Assembly (NCBI GenBank): GCA_018222985.1 | Contig: JAAEZG010000001.1 | Location: 62,001-126,000, forward strand | DNA: 64,000 nucleotides | Origin: Gammaproteobacteria bacterium | GTDB taxonomy: Bacteria; Pseudomonadota; Gammaproteobacteria; Enterobacterales; Alteromonadaceae | Reading direction: 5' to 3' | Shown here: positions 27,548 through 36,845 of the stretch, piece after piece | How the letters are laid out: each line of letters opens with the position of its first letter | How positions within the stretch are numbered: position 1 is the stretch's first letter | Translations under genes and position numbers: made by a program | The notes under the pieces: generated by a model | What the model was told of the DNA's origin: nothing | Database searches by the model: none | Seen by the model: the letters and a program-made list of their open reading frames with translations, nothing else

Positions 27548-28036
27548 TTAACCGTGGTTGTGGTTACCGTCAGCGTGCACATGGCCGTGGTCCAATTCAC
27601 TTGGATCAGCGTCACGTACTTCAACAACTTCTACGTCAAAGTTCAGTGCGGTGCCGGCTAGTGGGTGGTTACCGTCAACAGTGACTTCGTCGTCGTTCAC
27701 ATCAACGATCATCACAGATTGCTCACCTGCGTCAGTGCTGGCGCGGAACTGCATGCCAACAGCAACTTCGTTATCACCGAACAAGCTGCGTGGTACGGTT
27801 TGAATTAAACCTTCATGACGCTCGCCATATGCGTCAGCTGGTTGAATTTCAGCTTCAAATTTGTCGCCAGTGGCTTTACCGTCAAGTGCATTTTCAAGAC
27901 CTTTGATCAACATGCCGCGACCAAAGATAAACTGCAGCGGCTGACCTTCTTTTGATTGATCCAGAACTTGGCCTTCAGCAGTTTTCACGGTGTAGTGAAT
28001 TCCTACAACTTTGTCCTGGCTAATAGTTTGACTCAT
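27548..28036 (-). CDS. slyD: FKBP-type peptidyl-prolyl isomerase, SlyD-like
   Basis: Prolyl isomerase and chaperone with an insert-in-flap (IF) domain. The 162-aa protein starts with VVGIHYTVKTAEGQVLDQS and has the FKBP core plus PLQFIFGRGMLIKGLENAL near 33-51. The IF domain follows at about 70-130, and a short His-rich tail (HGHVHADGNHNHG) can bind nickel or other metals. E. coli SlyD has a longer Cys/His-rich tail, so metal storage is probably weaker here. The start overlaps the ygfZ stop by 4 bases. Confidence 0.9.
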   Translation of the reverse strand: MSQTISQDKVVGIHYTVKTAEGQVLDQSKEGQPLQFIFGRGMLIKGLENALDGKATGDKFEAEIQPADAYGERHEGLIQTVPRSLFGDNEVAVGMQFRASTDAGEQSVMIVDVNDDEVTVDGNHPLAGTALNFDVEVVEVRDADPSELDHGHVHADGNHNHG

Positions 28037-29007
28037 GATTCATCCAATTTATAAGGCAGTGGGTAAATTTCCAAAAGACTCGCGTCATCATCTTTCACAC
28101 GAAGTTTTGTGTCTGCTTCAATATCGTTCGGCAGCACCACTAACATGCTCAGTTGATTGTCAGCACGGCTCACTGCGTTAATTACCGTGCCGGCTCGTCG
28201 CCAGTTTTCGCCAAGCTGCTGTTCAACGGTAGCGCCCGCCACAACAGATTTGCCTTGGCCAACTAAACGAAACATAGCCCGCTTCTGCTTGCCCAGATAT
28301 TTCATCCGAGCGATGGTCTCTTGGCCGATATAACACCCCTTGGTAAAACTAATGCCATTTAACGCCTGAACGTTCAGCATTTGGGGTACATACTCTAATA
28401 GTGTACCTGAAAGTAGGGTGGGTCGACCACGCTCAATTTCAAGTGCATGCCAGAGTGTTTGTTCTGAGTTGGTTGGAAAGCTATCGCGCTCGGTAACCAA
28501 CAAGTACTGATCGGGGTGAACGCCCAAGGTTAACACGACGCCGTCTTCAAGCGCTGTAACAGCCTGCTGTGGCTCCGTGGTTAAAGGTTGTTCACACCAT
28601 TGCGCCATACGTTCTGGCGCTGCTGTGCCAAACACCCCATACAAATGGTATTTGTCACTGGCGTCGATGATGTCGGTTTTGCTAAATACCCCAAACTTCT
28701 GCAACTGCGCCAAACTTGCGGCAATGGCGTCTTTATGTGACAGCAAAAGCACACTGTCACCGCAGCGACTGACAAACAACGTACTCATGGCTTTACCTTT
28801 GTTGTCGCAGTGTGCTGCGAACAACCAGTGGTTAGCGCCGAGTTGTTTCATGTCACAGGAAAGCTGCCCCTGCAAAAATTCATCGGTTTGTGGGCCGGTT
28901 AGCTCAATGACACCGTAATCTGTTAAGGAAACGGTTACGTATTCTGGCTGAGCTTTGGTAAACTCTGTATCTAGCACAATGAACCTCGCTTTTTCATCGA
29001 TACTCAC
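28033..29007 (-). CDS. ygfZ: Folate-binding Fe-S cluster repair/assembly protein YgfZ
   Basis: YgfZ (IBA57 family) uses tetrahydrofolate and helps maintain Fe-S enzymes such as MiaB. The 324-aa protein has the GcvT-like fold and the hallmark KGCYIGQETIAR near residue 227 with the conserved Cys. The start appears to be GTG at 29007 (MSIDEKARF). That codon lies in the loop of an 11-bp inverted repeat (28988-28998 with 29017-29027). It is divergent from sdhE, another respiratory-enzyme maturation gene, and overlaps slyD by 4 bases. Confidence 0.95.
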   Translation of the reverse strand: MSIDEKARFIVLDTEFTKAQPEYVTVSLTDYGVIELTGPQTDEFLQGQLSCDMKQLGANHWLFAAHCDNKGKAMSTLFVSRCGDSVLLLSHKDAIAASLAQLQKFGVFSKTDIIDASDKYHLYGVFGTAAPERMAQWCEQPLTTEPQQAVTALEDGVVLTLGVHPDQYLLVTERDSFPTNSEQTLWHALEIERGRPTLLSGTLLEYVPQMLNVQALNGISFTKGCYIGQETIARMKYLGKQKRAMFRLVGQGKSVVAGATVEQQLGENWRRAGTVINAVSRADNQLSMLVVLPNDIEADTKLRVKDDDASLLEIYPLPYKLDES

Positions 29008-29027
29008 CTAGATGGGGATGAAAAAGC
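28988..29027 (-). promoter_or_regulatory. Hairpin enclosing the ygfZ start, with a -10-like box upstream
   Basis: GCTTTTTCATC (28988-28998) and GATGAAAAAGC (29017-29027) are perfect inverted copies with 18 bases between. In ygfZ mRNA the loop holds the TAGG ribosome site and the GTG start codon. TATAAT on the minus strand (29028-29033) would be a -10 box adjoining the hairpin, though no good -35 is visible. If that box is used the transcript would start within the hairpin, so the fold requires a start further upstream. Confidence 0.45.
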
Positions 29028-29054
29028 ATTATACAAGCCGTTTTAAGGACTCGC

Positions 29055-29327
29055 ATGGAAAAGTTGCAACAAAATGCCGAATTGCTGACCAATAAAAACC
29101 GTCTGCGCTGGGCTTGCCGCCGCGGCATGCTTGAGCTTGATGTTTTATTCATGCCATTTGTAGAAGAAGCTTATGACGACCTAAATGCGCAGCAACAAGA
29201 AGCATTTCGGCGTTTATTAACCTGTGATGACCCGGATTTGTTTGCTTGGTTTATGGGCCACCAAAAGTGCGAAGACCCAGAGCTAGCAGGCATGGTTGAC
29301 TACATTTTAAGCCGCGTGAAGGTTTAA
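29055..29327 (+). CDS. sdhE: FAD assembly factor SdhE
   Basis: Promotes covalent flavin attachment to SdhA of succinate dehydrogenase and to fumarate reductase. The 90-aa protein has the family motif RGMLELD (residues 23-29, RGxxE) and PDLFAWFMGHQ near 60-70. Typical length is 80-95 aa. The ORF starts with ATG after AAGGACTCGC. The downstream ygfX-like gene begins one base after its stop, as the sdhE-ygfX pair does in enterobacteria. Confidence 0.95.
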   Translation: MEKLQQNAELLTNKNRLRWACRRGMLELDVLFMPFVEEAYDDLNAQQQEAFRRLLTCDDPDLFAWFMGHQKCEDPELAGMVDYILSRVKV

Positions 29328-29328
29328 T

Positions 29329-29613
29329 ATGTTGCTGCACATTAGTGTGCAGCCTTGGCGCTGGTTAGGAAACCCGGCGTCGGTGTGGGGCATTAATTGC
29401 CGCACCGGCGAATGGTTAGAATTAACCGCCGCAGAACCACACCCCTGGCAGCAACAACCGTTAAGTTGGGTCACTGCGTGGGGGGCTTTAGTTATTTTGT
29501 ACGCGCCTCAGCAACCACGGCGGTGGCTGTGGTTGCCGAAAAGCTGGCTTGGTGATGCAAATTATCGCCGGTTAGCCCGATTTTTGTTGCGTTGGCGTCA
29601 AAATGCTCGGTAA
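29329..29613 (+). CDS. Short YgfX (CptA)-like protein lacking the N-terminal membrane segments
   Basis: The 94-aa product ends [28 protein letters not shown], which resembles the C-terminal part of YgfX (an LWL... followed by a helix ending in RxLRRxLL). Its position directly after sdhE also fits. Usual YgfX is about 130-140 aa with two membrane helices at the N-terminus. Here they are absent, and only one moderately hydrophobic stretch (about 47-58) remains. There is no upstream extension because sdhE ends one base before the ATG. Its last 42 bases overlap the end of nadB on the other strand. Function uncertain; YgfX has been described as a toxin-like or flavinylation-linked protein. Confidence 0.65.
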   Translation: MLLHISVQPWRWLGNPASVWGINCRTGEWLELTAAEPHPWQQQPLSWVTAWGALVILYAPQQPRRWLWLPKSWLGDANYRRLARFLLRWRQNAR

Positions 29614-31176
29614 CGCTTCGGGTAATAAATCTGGGTAGTCCAAATTATAATGCAAACCACGGCTTTCATGGCGGGTCATGGCGCTGCGAACAATTAGCTC
29701 AGCCACTTGCACGAGGTTACGTAGTTCAAGCAAGTTGTTGCTAACTTTAAAGTTACTGTAATACTCGTGAATTTCTTGCTGCAGTAGCTCAATACGGCGC
29801 AATGCACGTTGTAGCCGTTTGTCTGTACGCACAATTCCGACGTAATCCCACATAAATAGGCGTAATTCATGCCAGTTGTGCTGAATAATAACTTCTTCGT
29901 CTGAGTTGCTTACTTGGCTTTCATCCCAGGCTGGAAGCTCTGTAGGCGCCGGGCAGCTCGCCACTTTGGCGATGATATCTTGCGCCGCTGAACGGGCAAA
30001 AACTAAGCATTCAAGCAGTGAGTTACTTGCCATGCGATTGGCGCCATGCAAACCAGTGTAGGCAACTTCACCAATGGCGTACAAATTGGTGACGTCAGTG
30101 CGTGCGTGCAAATCAGTTTTCACACCGCCGCAGGTATAGTGCGCTGCAGGTACAACAGGCATGGGTTGTTGACTGATATCAATACCCAAACTGAGGCATT
30201 TCTCATAAATATTCGGGAAGTGTTCTTGAATAAAGGCTTTTGGCTTGTGCGAAATATCCAAAAACATACAGTCGGCACCAAGGCGCTTCATTTCAAAGTC
30301 AATGGCTCGTGCCACCACGTCACGCGGCGCTAATTCTGCGCTGGCGTGAAAATCTTGCATGAACCGAGAGCCATCGGGACGGCGCAAAACAGCACCTTCA
30401 CCACGTAATGCTTCGGTTAACAAAAACGACTGGGCATTCGGGTGAAATAAGCAAGTCGGGTGAAACTGATTAAACTCCATATTGGCAACCCGGCAACCCG
30501 CGCGCCAAGCCATAGCAATACCATCACCGCTAGCAACGTCTGGGTTACTGGTGTACTGGTAAACTTTACTAGCGCCACCGGTGCACAGTGCGACAAATTT
30601 TGCCGCTACGGTTTCTACCCTTTGTGTTACGCGATTCAATATGTACGCGCCAAAACATTGTGGCGATTCGCCACCTAAGTGTTTATTGGTAATTAAATCA
30701 ATGGCATTTACACGCTCAACAATGGTGATATTAGGGTGCAGTCGTGCTTGTTCAACCAAGGTTGTTTGCACCGCACGGCCGGTTGCATCTGCCGCATGGA
30801 GAATGCGGCGATGACTATGCCCACCCTCTTGGTTGAGGTGAAATTGGCCGTCATCGACACGATCAAAACCAACGCCTATATCAATAAGCCACTGTAAGCT
30901 TTCTTTGGCATGACGTGTGGTAAACTCAACGGCTTGTTGCTCACAAAGCCCAGCGCCGGCAATCAAGGTGTCTTCAATGTGGCTTTCAATGCTATCATTC
31001 TCGTCGAAAACGGCAGCGATACCACCTTGTGCGTAATAAGTAGAGCCTTCAGTAAGAGGGCCTTTAGAGAGAACAATCACGTTGGCATGGTCAGCCAATT
31101 GCAAAGCTAAGGTTAAACCGGCAGCGCCGCTACCGATAATAAGTACATCACATTGATAATGAGCCATTTGTTCCAT
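29572..31176 (-). CDS. nadB: L-aspartate oxidase
   Basis: FAD enzyme that oxidises aspartate to iminoaspartate, the first step of de novo NAD synthesis. The 534-aa protein starts with the dinucleotide-binding motif [18 protein letters not shown] near residues 11-28. It has the succinate-dehydrogenase-like [13 protein letters not shown] near 255 and [21 protein letters not shown] near 373-393. It is divergent from rpoE, a common gammaproteobacterial arrangement. The start codon could also be the ATG three codons downstream (MAHYQ). Confidence 0.97.
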   Translation of the reverse strand: MEQMAHYQCDVLIIGSGAAGLTLALQLADHANVIVLSKGPLTEGSTYYAQGGIAAVFDENDSIESHIEDTLIAGAGLCEQQAVEFTTRHAKESLQWLIDIGVGFDRVDDGQFHLNQEGGHSHRRILHAADATGRAVQTTLVEQARLHPNITIVERVNAIDLITNKHLGGESPQCFGAYILNRVTQRVETVAAKFVALCTGGASKVYQYTSNPDVASGDGIAMAWRAGCRVANMEFNQFHPTCLFHPNAQSFLLTEALRGEGAVLRRPDGSRFMQDFHASAELAPRDVVARAIDFEMKRLGADCMFLDISHKPKAFIQEHFPNIYEKCLSLGIDISQQPMPVVPAAHYTCGGVKTDLHARTDVTNLYAIGEVAYTGLHGANRMASNSLLECLVFARSAAQDIIAKVASCPAPTELPAWDESQVSNSDEEVIIQHNWHELRLFMWDYVGIVRTDKRLQRALRRIELLQQEIHEYYSNFKVSNNLLELRNLVQVAELIVRSAMTRHESRGLHYNLDYPDLLPEALPSILTPTQQKSG

Positions 31177-31226
31177 ACATTATGTGGAAGTCATACAACG
31201 ATTTTACTGATTTGAATTTTTTTTGC

Positions 31227-31255
31227 GAACTTTTTACTACAACGTCGGTCATACT
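31227..31255 (+). promoter_or_regulatory. Candidate sigma-E autoregulated promoter of rpoE
   Basis: GAACTT (31227-31232), 16 bases, then TCATACT (31249-31255). This has the same box spacing as the sigma-E-dependent rpoE promoter of E. coli (GAACTT, 16, TCTAACC). The start would be near 31262, giving a leader of about 55 bases before rpoE. It places the operon under its own sigma factor. Confidence 0.72.
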
Positions 31256-31316
31256 TTGCAGTTGCACAGCGGGCCTGAAATCTGACGTAGCTAGGGGTTG
31301 AGGAGAATAGGCTCGG

Positions 31317-31895
31317 ATGAGCGAACAAGAAACAGATAAAGCCCTGGTAGAACGAGTTCAACAGGGAGACCAGCGCGCCTTTGATTTGTTGGTAAAAAAG
31401 TATCAACACAAGGTTATGAGTTTGATTTCGCGCTATGTAAAACAACAGGCCGATGTGCCTGACGTAGCGCAAGAAACCTTTGTGAAAGCGTATCGTGCCT
31501 TGGCAAATTTTAGAGGCGATAGCGCTTTTTACACATGGCTCTATCGAATCGCCGTGAACACAGCGAAAAATTATTTGGTTGCGCAAGGCCGTAAGCCGCC
31601 AGCTAATGATGTCGACGCTGAAGAAGCGGAGTATTACGAGGGCAGTGGAGCATTGAAAGACAGTGCTTCGCCGGAAAGTTTATTGTTAACCGATGAAATT
31701 CGTAACGTCGTGATGCGAACCATCGAAGCATTACCCGAAGATTTGCGGCGTGCTATTACGCTGCGAGAAATCGACGGATTAGGTTATGAAGAAATAGCCA
31801 TTGAAATGGATTGTCCGATTGGTACAGTACGTTCGCGAATATTTCGCGCTCGTGAAGCTATAGACCAACAGTTACGACCGTTATTAGAGCGCTAA
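31317..31895 (+). CDS. rpoE: RNA polymerase sigma factor RpoE (sigma-E)
   Basis: Extracytoplasmic-function sigma factor for the envelope stress response. The 192-aa protein is close to E. coli RpoE along its length: region 2 YQHKVMSLISRYVKQQADV near 23-41, FRGDSAFYTWLYRIAVNTAKN near 60-80, and region 4 LREIDGLGYEEIAIEMDCPIGTVRSRIFRAREAI near 147-180. GAGGAG precedes the ATG. rseA, rseB and rseC follow in order. Targets expected in this window include bamA and skp. Confidence 0.98.
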   Translation: MSEQETDKALVERVQQGDQRAFDLLVKKYQHKVMSLISRYVKQQADVPDVAQETFVKAYRALANFRGDSAFYTWLYRIAVNTAKNYLVAQGRKPPANDVDAEEAEYYEGSGALKDSASPESLLLTDEIRNVVMRTIEALPEDLRRAITLREIDGLGYEEIAIEMDCPIGTVRSRIFRAREAIDQQLRPLLER

Positions 31896-31915
31896 ATTGA
31901 GATTGAGGATGCAAT

Positions 31916-32566
31916 ATGTCTGATCGTTTTAAACAGCAAGCTTCGGCATTGTTAGATAACCATTTTAGGGATTCTGACGTCGATGCGGAACGTCCGTTTG
32001 ATGCTGACTTGTCAGCTTTGTTGGACGATCAACATGCCCAAGCTGCTTGGTCTCGCTATGCGTTAGTGGGGCATATTATGCGCGGCGATGCGCAAGCGCT
32101 CCAACAGATTGATATTAGCGTTCGCGTTGCTGAGCAAATTCAGCAAGAAGCTCAGCCAACAAACAATAATCTGGTGCAGCCAAGCGTAACCCAAGGTGGT
32201 GCTCAAGCACGAGCTGCGTCACGTTGGCTGAAGCCTGCCGGCAGCATTGCCATTGCGGCAAGTGTTGCGTTAGTAGCTGTACTGTCAATTCAGCAGCCAG
32301 TATTAGATGACACGCAGCCAGCAATGGAAACCCAAGTTGCGCCGGCGTTAATAACCAACCCATTTGGTGGACGTAACCCTGTGAGCTATAACACGGTTAT
32401 TGAACAACCAATGCCAACAGAGGCCGAAATTGCGCAGCAACGCCAACTTCTGCAAACCTATATGATTGACCATCAGCGTCAAATTCAATTGTCATTACAG
32501 ACAAATGAACAAACGACTGAATCCACTGTTGAAACTGTCAAAGAGTCGCCTGAACAGAATGACTAA
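31916..32566 (+). CDS. rseA: Anti-sigma-E factor RseA
   Basis: Single-pass inner-membrane protein that holds sigma-E until cut by DegS and RseP. The 216-aa product has a cytoplasmic anti-sigma domain (about 1-75, with WSRYALVGHIMRGD near 45-58), one membrane helix at about 108-125, and a periplasmic tail. Ala and Ser in the helix suit RseP cleavage. Its stop overlaps the rseB start by 8 bases, and it follows rpoE by 20 bases. Confidence 0.93.
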   Translation: MSDRFKQQASALLDNHFRDSDVDAERPFDADLSALLDDQHAQAAWSRYALVGHIMRGDAQALQQIDISVRVAEQIQQEAQPTNNNLVQPSVTQGGAQARAASRWLKPAGSIAIAASVALVAVLSIQQPVLDDTQPAMETQVAPALITNPFGGRNPVSYNTVIEQPMPTEAEIAQQRQLLQTYMIDHQRQIQLSLQTNEQTTESTVETVKESPEQND

Positions 32567-33554
32567 ATATATTGCCGCGATTGCCATGTGGTTTGCTGCA
32601 GTCGTGTCTTTTGCCGTACCGGCGCAAACCGATGAGCGTGCAGAACTTGCCGCAAATTTGGGCCAGCAATGGTTTAATCGCATGGCGGACGCGCTTCGTC
32701 ATTTAGATTTTGAGGCCACTTTAGTTCAAGCTCAGGGCCACCGGGTTCAGCCACTCGTTTGGTTTCATGGTAGCTATGATCACGACACCGACCTTGAGCT
32801 ACTTATTTATTTAAATGGCGCGGACATGCGCGTTTTACGAATTGGCGAGCAGAGTTATTATTATTCGGCAGGCGGTGCGCATGCTTATACCTTGCAGTCG
32901 GACGTTACTTTTGGCCTGATTCCTCCGGCGTTCTACAACGACTTCTCGAATATTTCCCAGCATTATCAAATTATTGCCAGTGGTGGTATGCGTGTCACGG
33001 GGCGTAATGCTCAATATTTACGTTTAATAAGCCGCGACAACCACCGCTACCATTACGATTTATGGCTTGATCGTGAAACGGGCATGCTGCTGAAGTTGCA
33101 AATGATGACGCCACAGGGTGAAGTGCTTGAGCAATTGCAATTAACCTCATTTGCAGTGACGAACGAACTTCCCGAGCCATTAATCGATTTAGGTAACTTT
33201 CAGCAGCCGCCAAGAATGTATGGCAGTGATGACTCTGTGCCAATTAAGTTTGCGTTGCAACCAGACTGGCTGCCTGATGGCTTTAAACAACGCGTCGCTA
33301 CGCACCGAGCGTTGCACGACACGCGACTACCAACCGATTACTATCTGTTTAGTGACGGCTTAACAGAAATCTCGATGTATATCACCGACGGTCAGTTACA
33401 AAATTTACCGTCGTTGGCTCTACAAGGCCCAGACTCCATGGTAAACCTACGGGTTAACGGCTATGTAGTCACTGTGGTTGGTAAAGTACCGACTGAAACC
33501 TTACGCCTTATTGCCGAGCGTACGGCAATAAAAGCCACCAAGGACGGTGAATAA
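32559..33554 (+). CDS. rseB: Periplasmic sigma-E regulator RseB
   Basis: Binds the periplasmic part of RseA and protects it from DegS until displaced by lipopolysaccharide intermediates. From the ATG at 32559 the product is 331 aa with a signal peptide ending FAVPAQ (about 23 residues). It has the LolA-like N-terminal fold (WFNRMADALRHLDFEATLVQ near residues 39-58) and a smaller C-terminal domain. A longer frame begins at 32466 but runs through rseA. I chose 32559 because it creates a signal peptide and overlaps rseA by 8 bases, as expected in this operon. Confidence 0.94.
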   Translation: MTKYIAAIAMWFAAVVSFAVPAQTDERAELAANLGQQWFNRMADALRHLDFEATLVQAQGHRVQPLVWFHGSYDHDTDLELLIYLNGADMRVLRIGEQSYYYSAGGAHAYTLQSDVTFGLIPPAFYNDFSNISQHYQIIASGGMRVTGRNAQYLRLISRDNHRYHYDLWLDRETGMLLKLQMMTPQGEVLEQLQLTSFAVTNELPEPLIDLGNFQQPPRMYGSDDSVPIKFALQPDWLPDGFKQRVATHRALHDTRLPTDYYLFSDGLTEISMYITDGQLQNLPSLALQGPDSMVNLRVNGYVVTVVGKVPTETLRLIAERTAIKATKDGE

Positions 33555-33988
33555 TGATTCGTGAACTCGCCGAAATTGTCGCAGTTCGCGATGACAGCTT
33601 GCGCGTTTCGACAGAGCTTAAAACGGGTTGCGGCAGTTGTGCGCAACAGTCGACCTGTGGTGCAGGTATTATATCCAAGGCTTTTTCCGATCGACGTGCT
33701 GAATTTGATGTACGTAAACCAGCGGGCGAATTTCTGCAAGGGCAAGTCATTGAGCTGTTGTTACCAGAGCAAGCATTAACGCAGCTGTCATTAATGATGT
33801 ACGGGCTACCGTTGTTGGCGCTGATGGTTACCGCCATTGGGCTTGGCCAATTTGCAAATATGAGCGAAGGCTGGGTGATTCTCAGTGCGTTCCTAAGCTT
33901 CGGTTTGAGCTTTTATGGGTTAAAGCGTTGGTTGCATCACCGTGATGTGCAAGTTAGTCAATTGTTGAGCGTGCAACAAATCGACTAA
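33554..33988 (+). CDS. rseC: SoxR-reducing/sigma-E operon protein RseC
   Basis: Inner-membrane protein of the RseC/MucC family, positive for sigma-E in some species and linked to reduction of SoxR. The 144-aa product has a cluster of cysteines at C26, C29 and C35 (TGCGSCAQQSTCG), which may hold a redox group, and two membrane helices (about 80-118). It shares one base with the rseB stop (TAATG). A separate promoter for lepA follows. Confidence 0.92.
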   Translation: MIRELAEIVAVRDDSLRVSTELKTGCGSCAQQSTCGAGIISKAFSDRRAEFDVRKPAGEFLQGQVIELLLPEQALTQLSLMMYGLPLLALMVTAIGLGQFANMSEGWVILSAFLSFGLSFYGLKRWLHHRDVQVSQLLSVQQID

Positions 33989-34004
33989 TTTCGCCCGAAA
34001 TTCT

Positions 34005-34033
34005 TTGTTCCTTTCCTCATAAATCAGTATGAT
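34005..34033 (+). promoter_or_regulatory. Candidate lepA operon promoter
   Basis: TTGTTC (34005-34010) and TATGAT (34028-34033) have 17-base spacing, with the start near 34040 and 37 bases of leader. It would give the lepA-lepB-rnc-era-recO-pdxJ genes sigma-70 expression independent of sigma-E. Confidence 0.6.
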
Positions 34034-34076
34034 CAGCGGTTAATTCTCTATTCCATTTGTTTTTGCGGGGGCATTA

Positions 34077-35888
34077 ATGCCAGAAAAGGCGTTTAAGCAA
34101 ACAAATATTCGCAATTTTTCAGTAATTGCGCACATCGATCATGGTAAGTCGACTTTATCTGATCGTCTCATTCAACATTGCGGCGGCTTAACTGACCGTG
34201 AAATGGCTGAGCAGGTGCTCGATTCCATGGATCTTGAGCGTGAGCGCGGTATTACCATTAAAGCGCAGAGCGTAACATTGCATTACACCGCGAAAGACGG
34301 TGAAACTTATCAGCTTAACTTCATTGATACGCCGGGCCATGTGGACTTCTCCTATGAAGTATCGCGCAGCTTAGCCGGTTGTGAAGGGGCGTTATTGGTT
34401 GTTGACGCGGCTCAGGGCGTTGAAGCGCAAACCTTGGCCAACTGCTATACAGCCATTGAAATGGACCTAGAAGTGGTGCCGGTTTTAAATAAAATCGACT
34501 TACCTCAGGCCGACCCAATGCGCGTTGCTGAAGAAATTGAAGACATTGTGGGAATTGAAGCCATTGATGCGGTTCAGTGTTCAGCCAAAACCGGTATTGG
34601 TATTGATGAAGTGCTTGAGCGTATTGTACGCCAAATTCCACCACCACAAGGTGATCCTGAAGCGCCATTGCAAGCACTGATTATTGATTCTTGGTTCGAT
34701 AACTATCAAGGCGTTGTGAGCTTGGTACGAGTGAAGAATGGCATCTTGCGCGCTGGCGACAAAATGAAAGTGATGTCGACAGGGCAAACTTACCAAATTG
34801 ATAAAGTGGGCTTCTTCTCGCCAAAACCAACGGAAACAGGCATTTTGCGTTGCGGTGAAGTAGGCTTCGTTATTGCTGGTATTAAAGAAATTCTCGGTGC
34901 GCCAGTGGGCGATACCTTAACCTTGGCGAAGCAGGCAGCACCGGAAGCCTTACCGGGCTTTAAACGCGTGAAGCCTCAGGTTTACGCGGGTATGTTCCCA
35001 ATTTCGTCAGACGATTATGAGAACTTCCGTGATGCGCTGGCAAAGCTGTCGCTCAATGACGCGTCGTTATTTTATGAGCCTGAAAACTCTGCTGCGTTGG
35101 GCTTTGGTTTCCGCGTGGGTTTTTTGGGCATGCTGCACATGGAAATCATTCAAGAGCGGCTTGAACGCGAATATGACATTGACCTTATCACGACGGCGCC
35201 AACGGTGGTGTACAAGGTGGTAACCAAAGACGGCAAAGAGCATAAAGTTGATAACCCAGCGAATTTACCGGCTGTAAACGACATTGAAACCATTTATGAG
35301 CCGATTGTGGAAGCCAACATATTGGTGCCGCAGGAATATTTAGGCAACGTGATCACGTTGTGTGTGGACAAGCGTGGTGTGCAAACCAAAATGGCTTATC
35401 ACGGTAATCAGGTGGCGGTAACCTACGAATTGCCGATGGCTGAAGTAGTGATGGACTTTTTCGACCGCTTGAAGTCGACCAGCCGTGGCTATGCTAGCTT
35501 GGATTACAATTTTAAGCGTTTCCAAGAGGCGGACATGGTGCGGGTTGACGTGCTGATCAATGGCGACAAAGTAGACGCATTAGCATTGATTACTCACCGC
35601 GATAACGCACAAGGCCGAGGCCGTGATTTAGTTGACAAAATGCGCGAGTTAATTCCACGTCAGATGTTCGATATCGCTATTCAGGCCACAATTGGTACAC
35701 ACGTGATTGCCCGCTCAACGGTGAAGCAGTTGCGTAAAAACGTGACCGCAAAATGTTACGGCGGTGACGTAAGCCGTAAGAAAAAACTATTACAGAAACA
35801 AAAAGAAGGTAAGAAACGCATGAAGCAGTTAGGGAACGTTGAAGTTCCTCAGGAAGCGTTTCTTGCCGTACTTAAAGTTGGTAAATAA
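34077..35888 (+). CDS. lepA: Elongation factor 4 (LepA)
   Basis: Ribosome-associated GTPase of the translation factor family, implicated in initiation and 30S assembly. The 603-aa protein has the G1 motif [14 protein letters not shown] near residues 17-30, G3 DTPGHVDF near 82 and G4 NKIDLP near 136-141. The LepA-specific C-terminal domain ends with [15 protein letters not shown] near 570-584. Length matches the family (about 600 aa). lepB starts 30 bases after it, as in most gammaproteobacteria. Confidence 0.98.
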   Translation: MPEKAFKQTNIRNFSVIAHIDHGKSTLSDRLIQHCGGLTDREMAEQVLDSMDLERERGITIKAQSVTLHYTAKDGETYQLNFIDTPGHVDFSYEVSRSLAGCEGALLVVDAAQGVEAQTLANCYTAIEMDLEVVPVLNKIDLPQADPMRVAEEIEDIVGIEAIDAVQCSAKTGIGIDEVLERIVRQIPPPQGDPEAPLQALIIDSWFDNYQGVVSLVRVKNGILRAGDKMKVMSTGQTYQIDKVGFFSPKPTETGILRCGEVGFVIAGIKEILGAPVGDTLTLAKQAAPEALPGFKRVKPQVYAGMFPISSDDYENFRDALAKLSLNDASLFYEPENSAALGFGFRVGFLGMLHMEIIQERLEREYDIDLITTAPTVVYKVVTKDGKEHKVDNPANLPAVNDIETIYEPIVEANILVPQEYLGNVITLCVDKRGVQTKMAYHGNQVAVTYELPMAEVVMDFFDRLKSTSRGYASLDYNFKRFQEADMVRVDVLINGDKVDALALITHRDNAQGRGRDLVDKMRELIPRQMFDIAIQATIGTHVIARSTVKQLRKNVTAKCYGGDVSRKKKLLQKQKEGKKRMKQLGNVEVPQEAFLAVLKVGK

Positions 35889-35918
35889 AGAATACGTGCT
35901 CAAGGGAATATACCGATA

Positions 35919-36842
35919 ATGGCAAATTTTTATTCAATACTGTTAACGCTAGTGACGCTGGCGGCGGGTTTGATTTGGTTGTATGACGCAAAATTCAAAA
36001 AGCCGCTTCGCAAAGCTAAAATTGCTGACGAAGAGCAGCGTTTGCAGCAACAACTTGACGACGAGGCGCGTGAGCGACTTGCACCTCAGGGGCGAATAGC
36101 TGAATTTGCGCAGTCGGTATTTCCAATTTTGTTTGTTATTTTAGTTGTGCGTTCGTTTTTTTATGAACCGTTCCGCATTCCGTCGGCGTCAATGATGCCG
36201 ACCATGTTGGCGGGCGATTTTATTTTGGTGCAGAAGTACAGTTACAGCGTACGTGACCCGTTATTTCGTCACGAACTTTTACGCACAGGTACGCCGGAAC
36301 GTGGCGACATTGCCGTTTTCAAATACCCTTTGCAGCCGAATGTCGACTACATTAAGCGTATTATTGGCACCCCGGGTGATCGCATTATCTACCGTAACAA
36401 AACCTTGTACCTAGAGCCTGCTTGCGTGGCAAGTAACGCAGAATGCCCAAAAATGCAGGTGATAGCGCGCGACGTGAAGCAGCAAGATGAAGTGTACTTT
36501 AGCCGCTCAACACCGTTAGTTCGCTATACTGAGCAAATTGGTGATGTAACCCATGATATTTTAATTGATCCGACAGTGGCGCCACGCACGGCTTATTTCT
36601 ACCAACAGCCAGGCACCGCACCTGACGAATGGATCGTGCCTGAAGGGCAGTATTTCTTCATGGGAGATAACCGCGATAACTCCGAAGACAGTCGTTATTG
36701 GGGTTTTGTACCGCATGACAACTTGGTTGGCCGAGCGACCTTTATTTGGATGAGTTTTGAAATGAATCGAGACAGCAACAGCTGGTTACCGCAGTGGGTT
36801 CCAACGGGTGTACGTTGGCACCGCTTGGGCAGTGTGGAGTAA
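35919..36842 (+). CDS. lepB: Signal peptidase I
   Basis: Inner-membrane Ser-Lys protease that removes signal peptides from Sec and Tat substrates. The 307-aa protein has two N-terminal membrane helices (about 3-22 and 63-80). The catalytic Ser is S91 in FRIPSASMMPT, the general base is K146 in DYIKRIIGTPGDR, and the conserved GDNRDNSEDSRYWG box lies near 250. It is followed by rnc after 3 bases. Confidence 0.97.
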   Translation: MANFYSILLTLVTLAAGLIWLYDAKFKKPLRKAKIADEEQRLQQQLDDEARERLAPQGRIAEFAQSVFPILFVILVVRSFFYEPFRIPSASMMPTMLAGDFILVQKYSYSVRDPLFRHELLRTGTPERGDIAVFKYPLQPNVDYIKRIIGTPGDRIIYRNKTLYLEPACVASNAECPKMQVIARDVKQQDEVYFSRSTPLVRYTEQIGDVTHDILIDPTVAPRTAYFYQQPGTAPDEWIVPEGQYFFMGDNRDNSEDSRYWGFVPHDNLVGRATFIWMSFEMNRDSNSWLPQWVPTGVRWHRLGSVE

Positions 36843-36845
36843 AGC

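Noticed and set aside
32466-32558. Earlier rseB start inside rseA
   Set aside because: The extension would bury the signal peptide; ATG 32559 gives a proper secretion signal and the expected short overlap.
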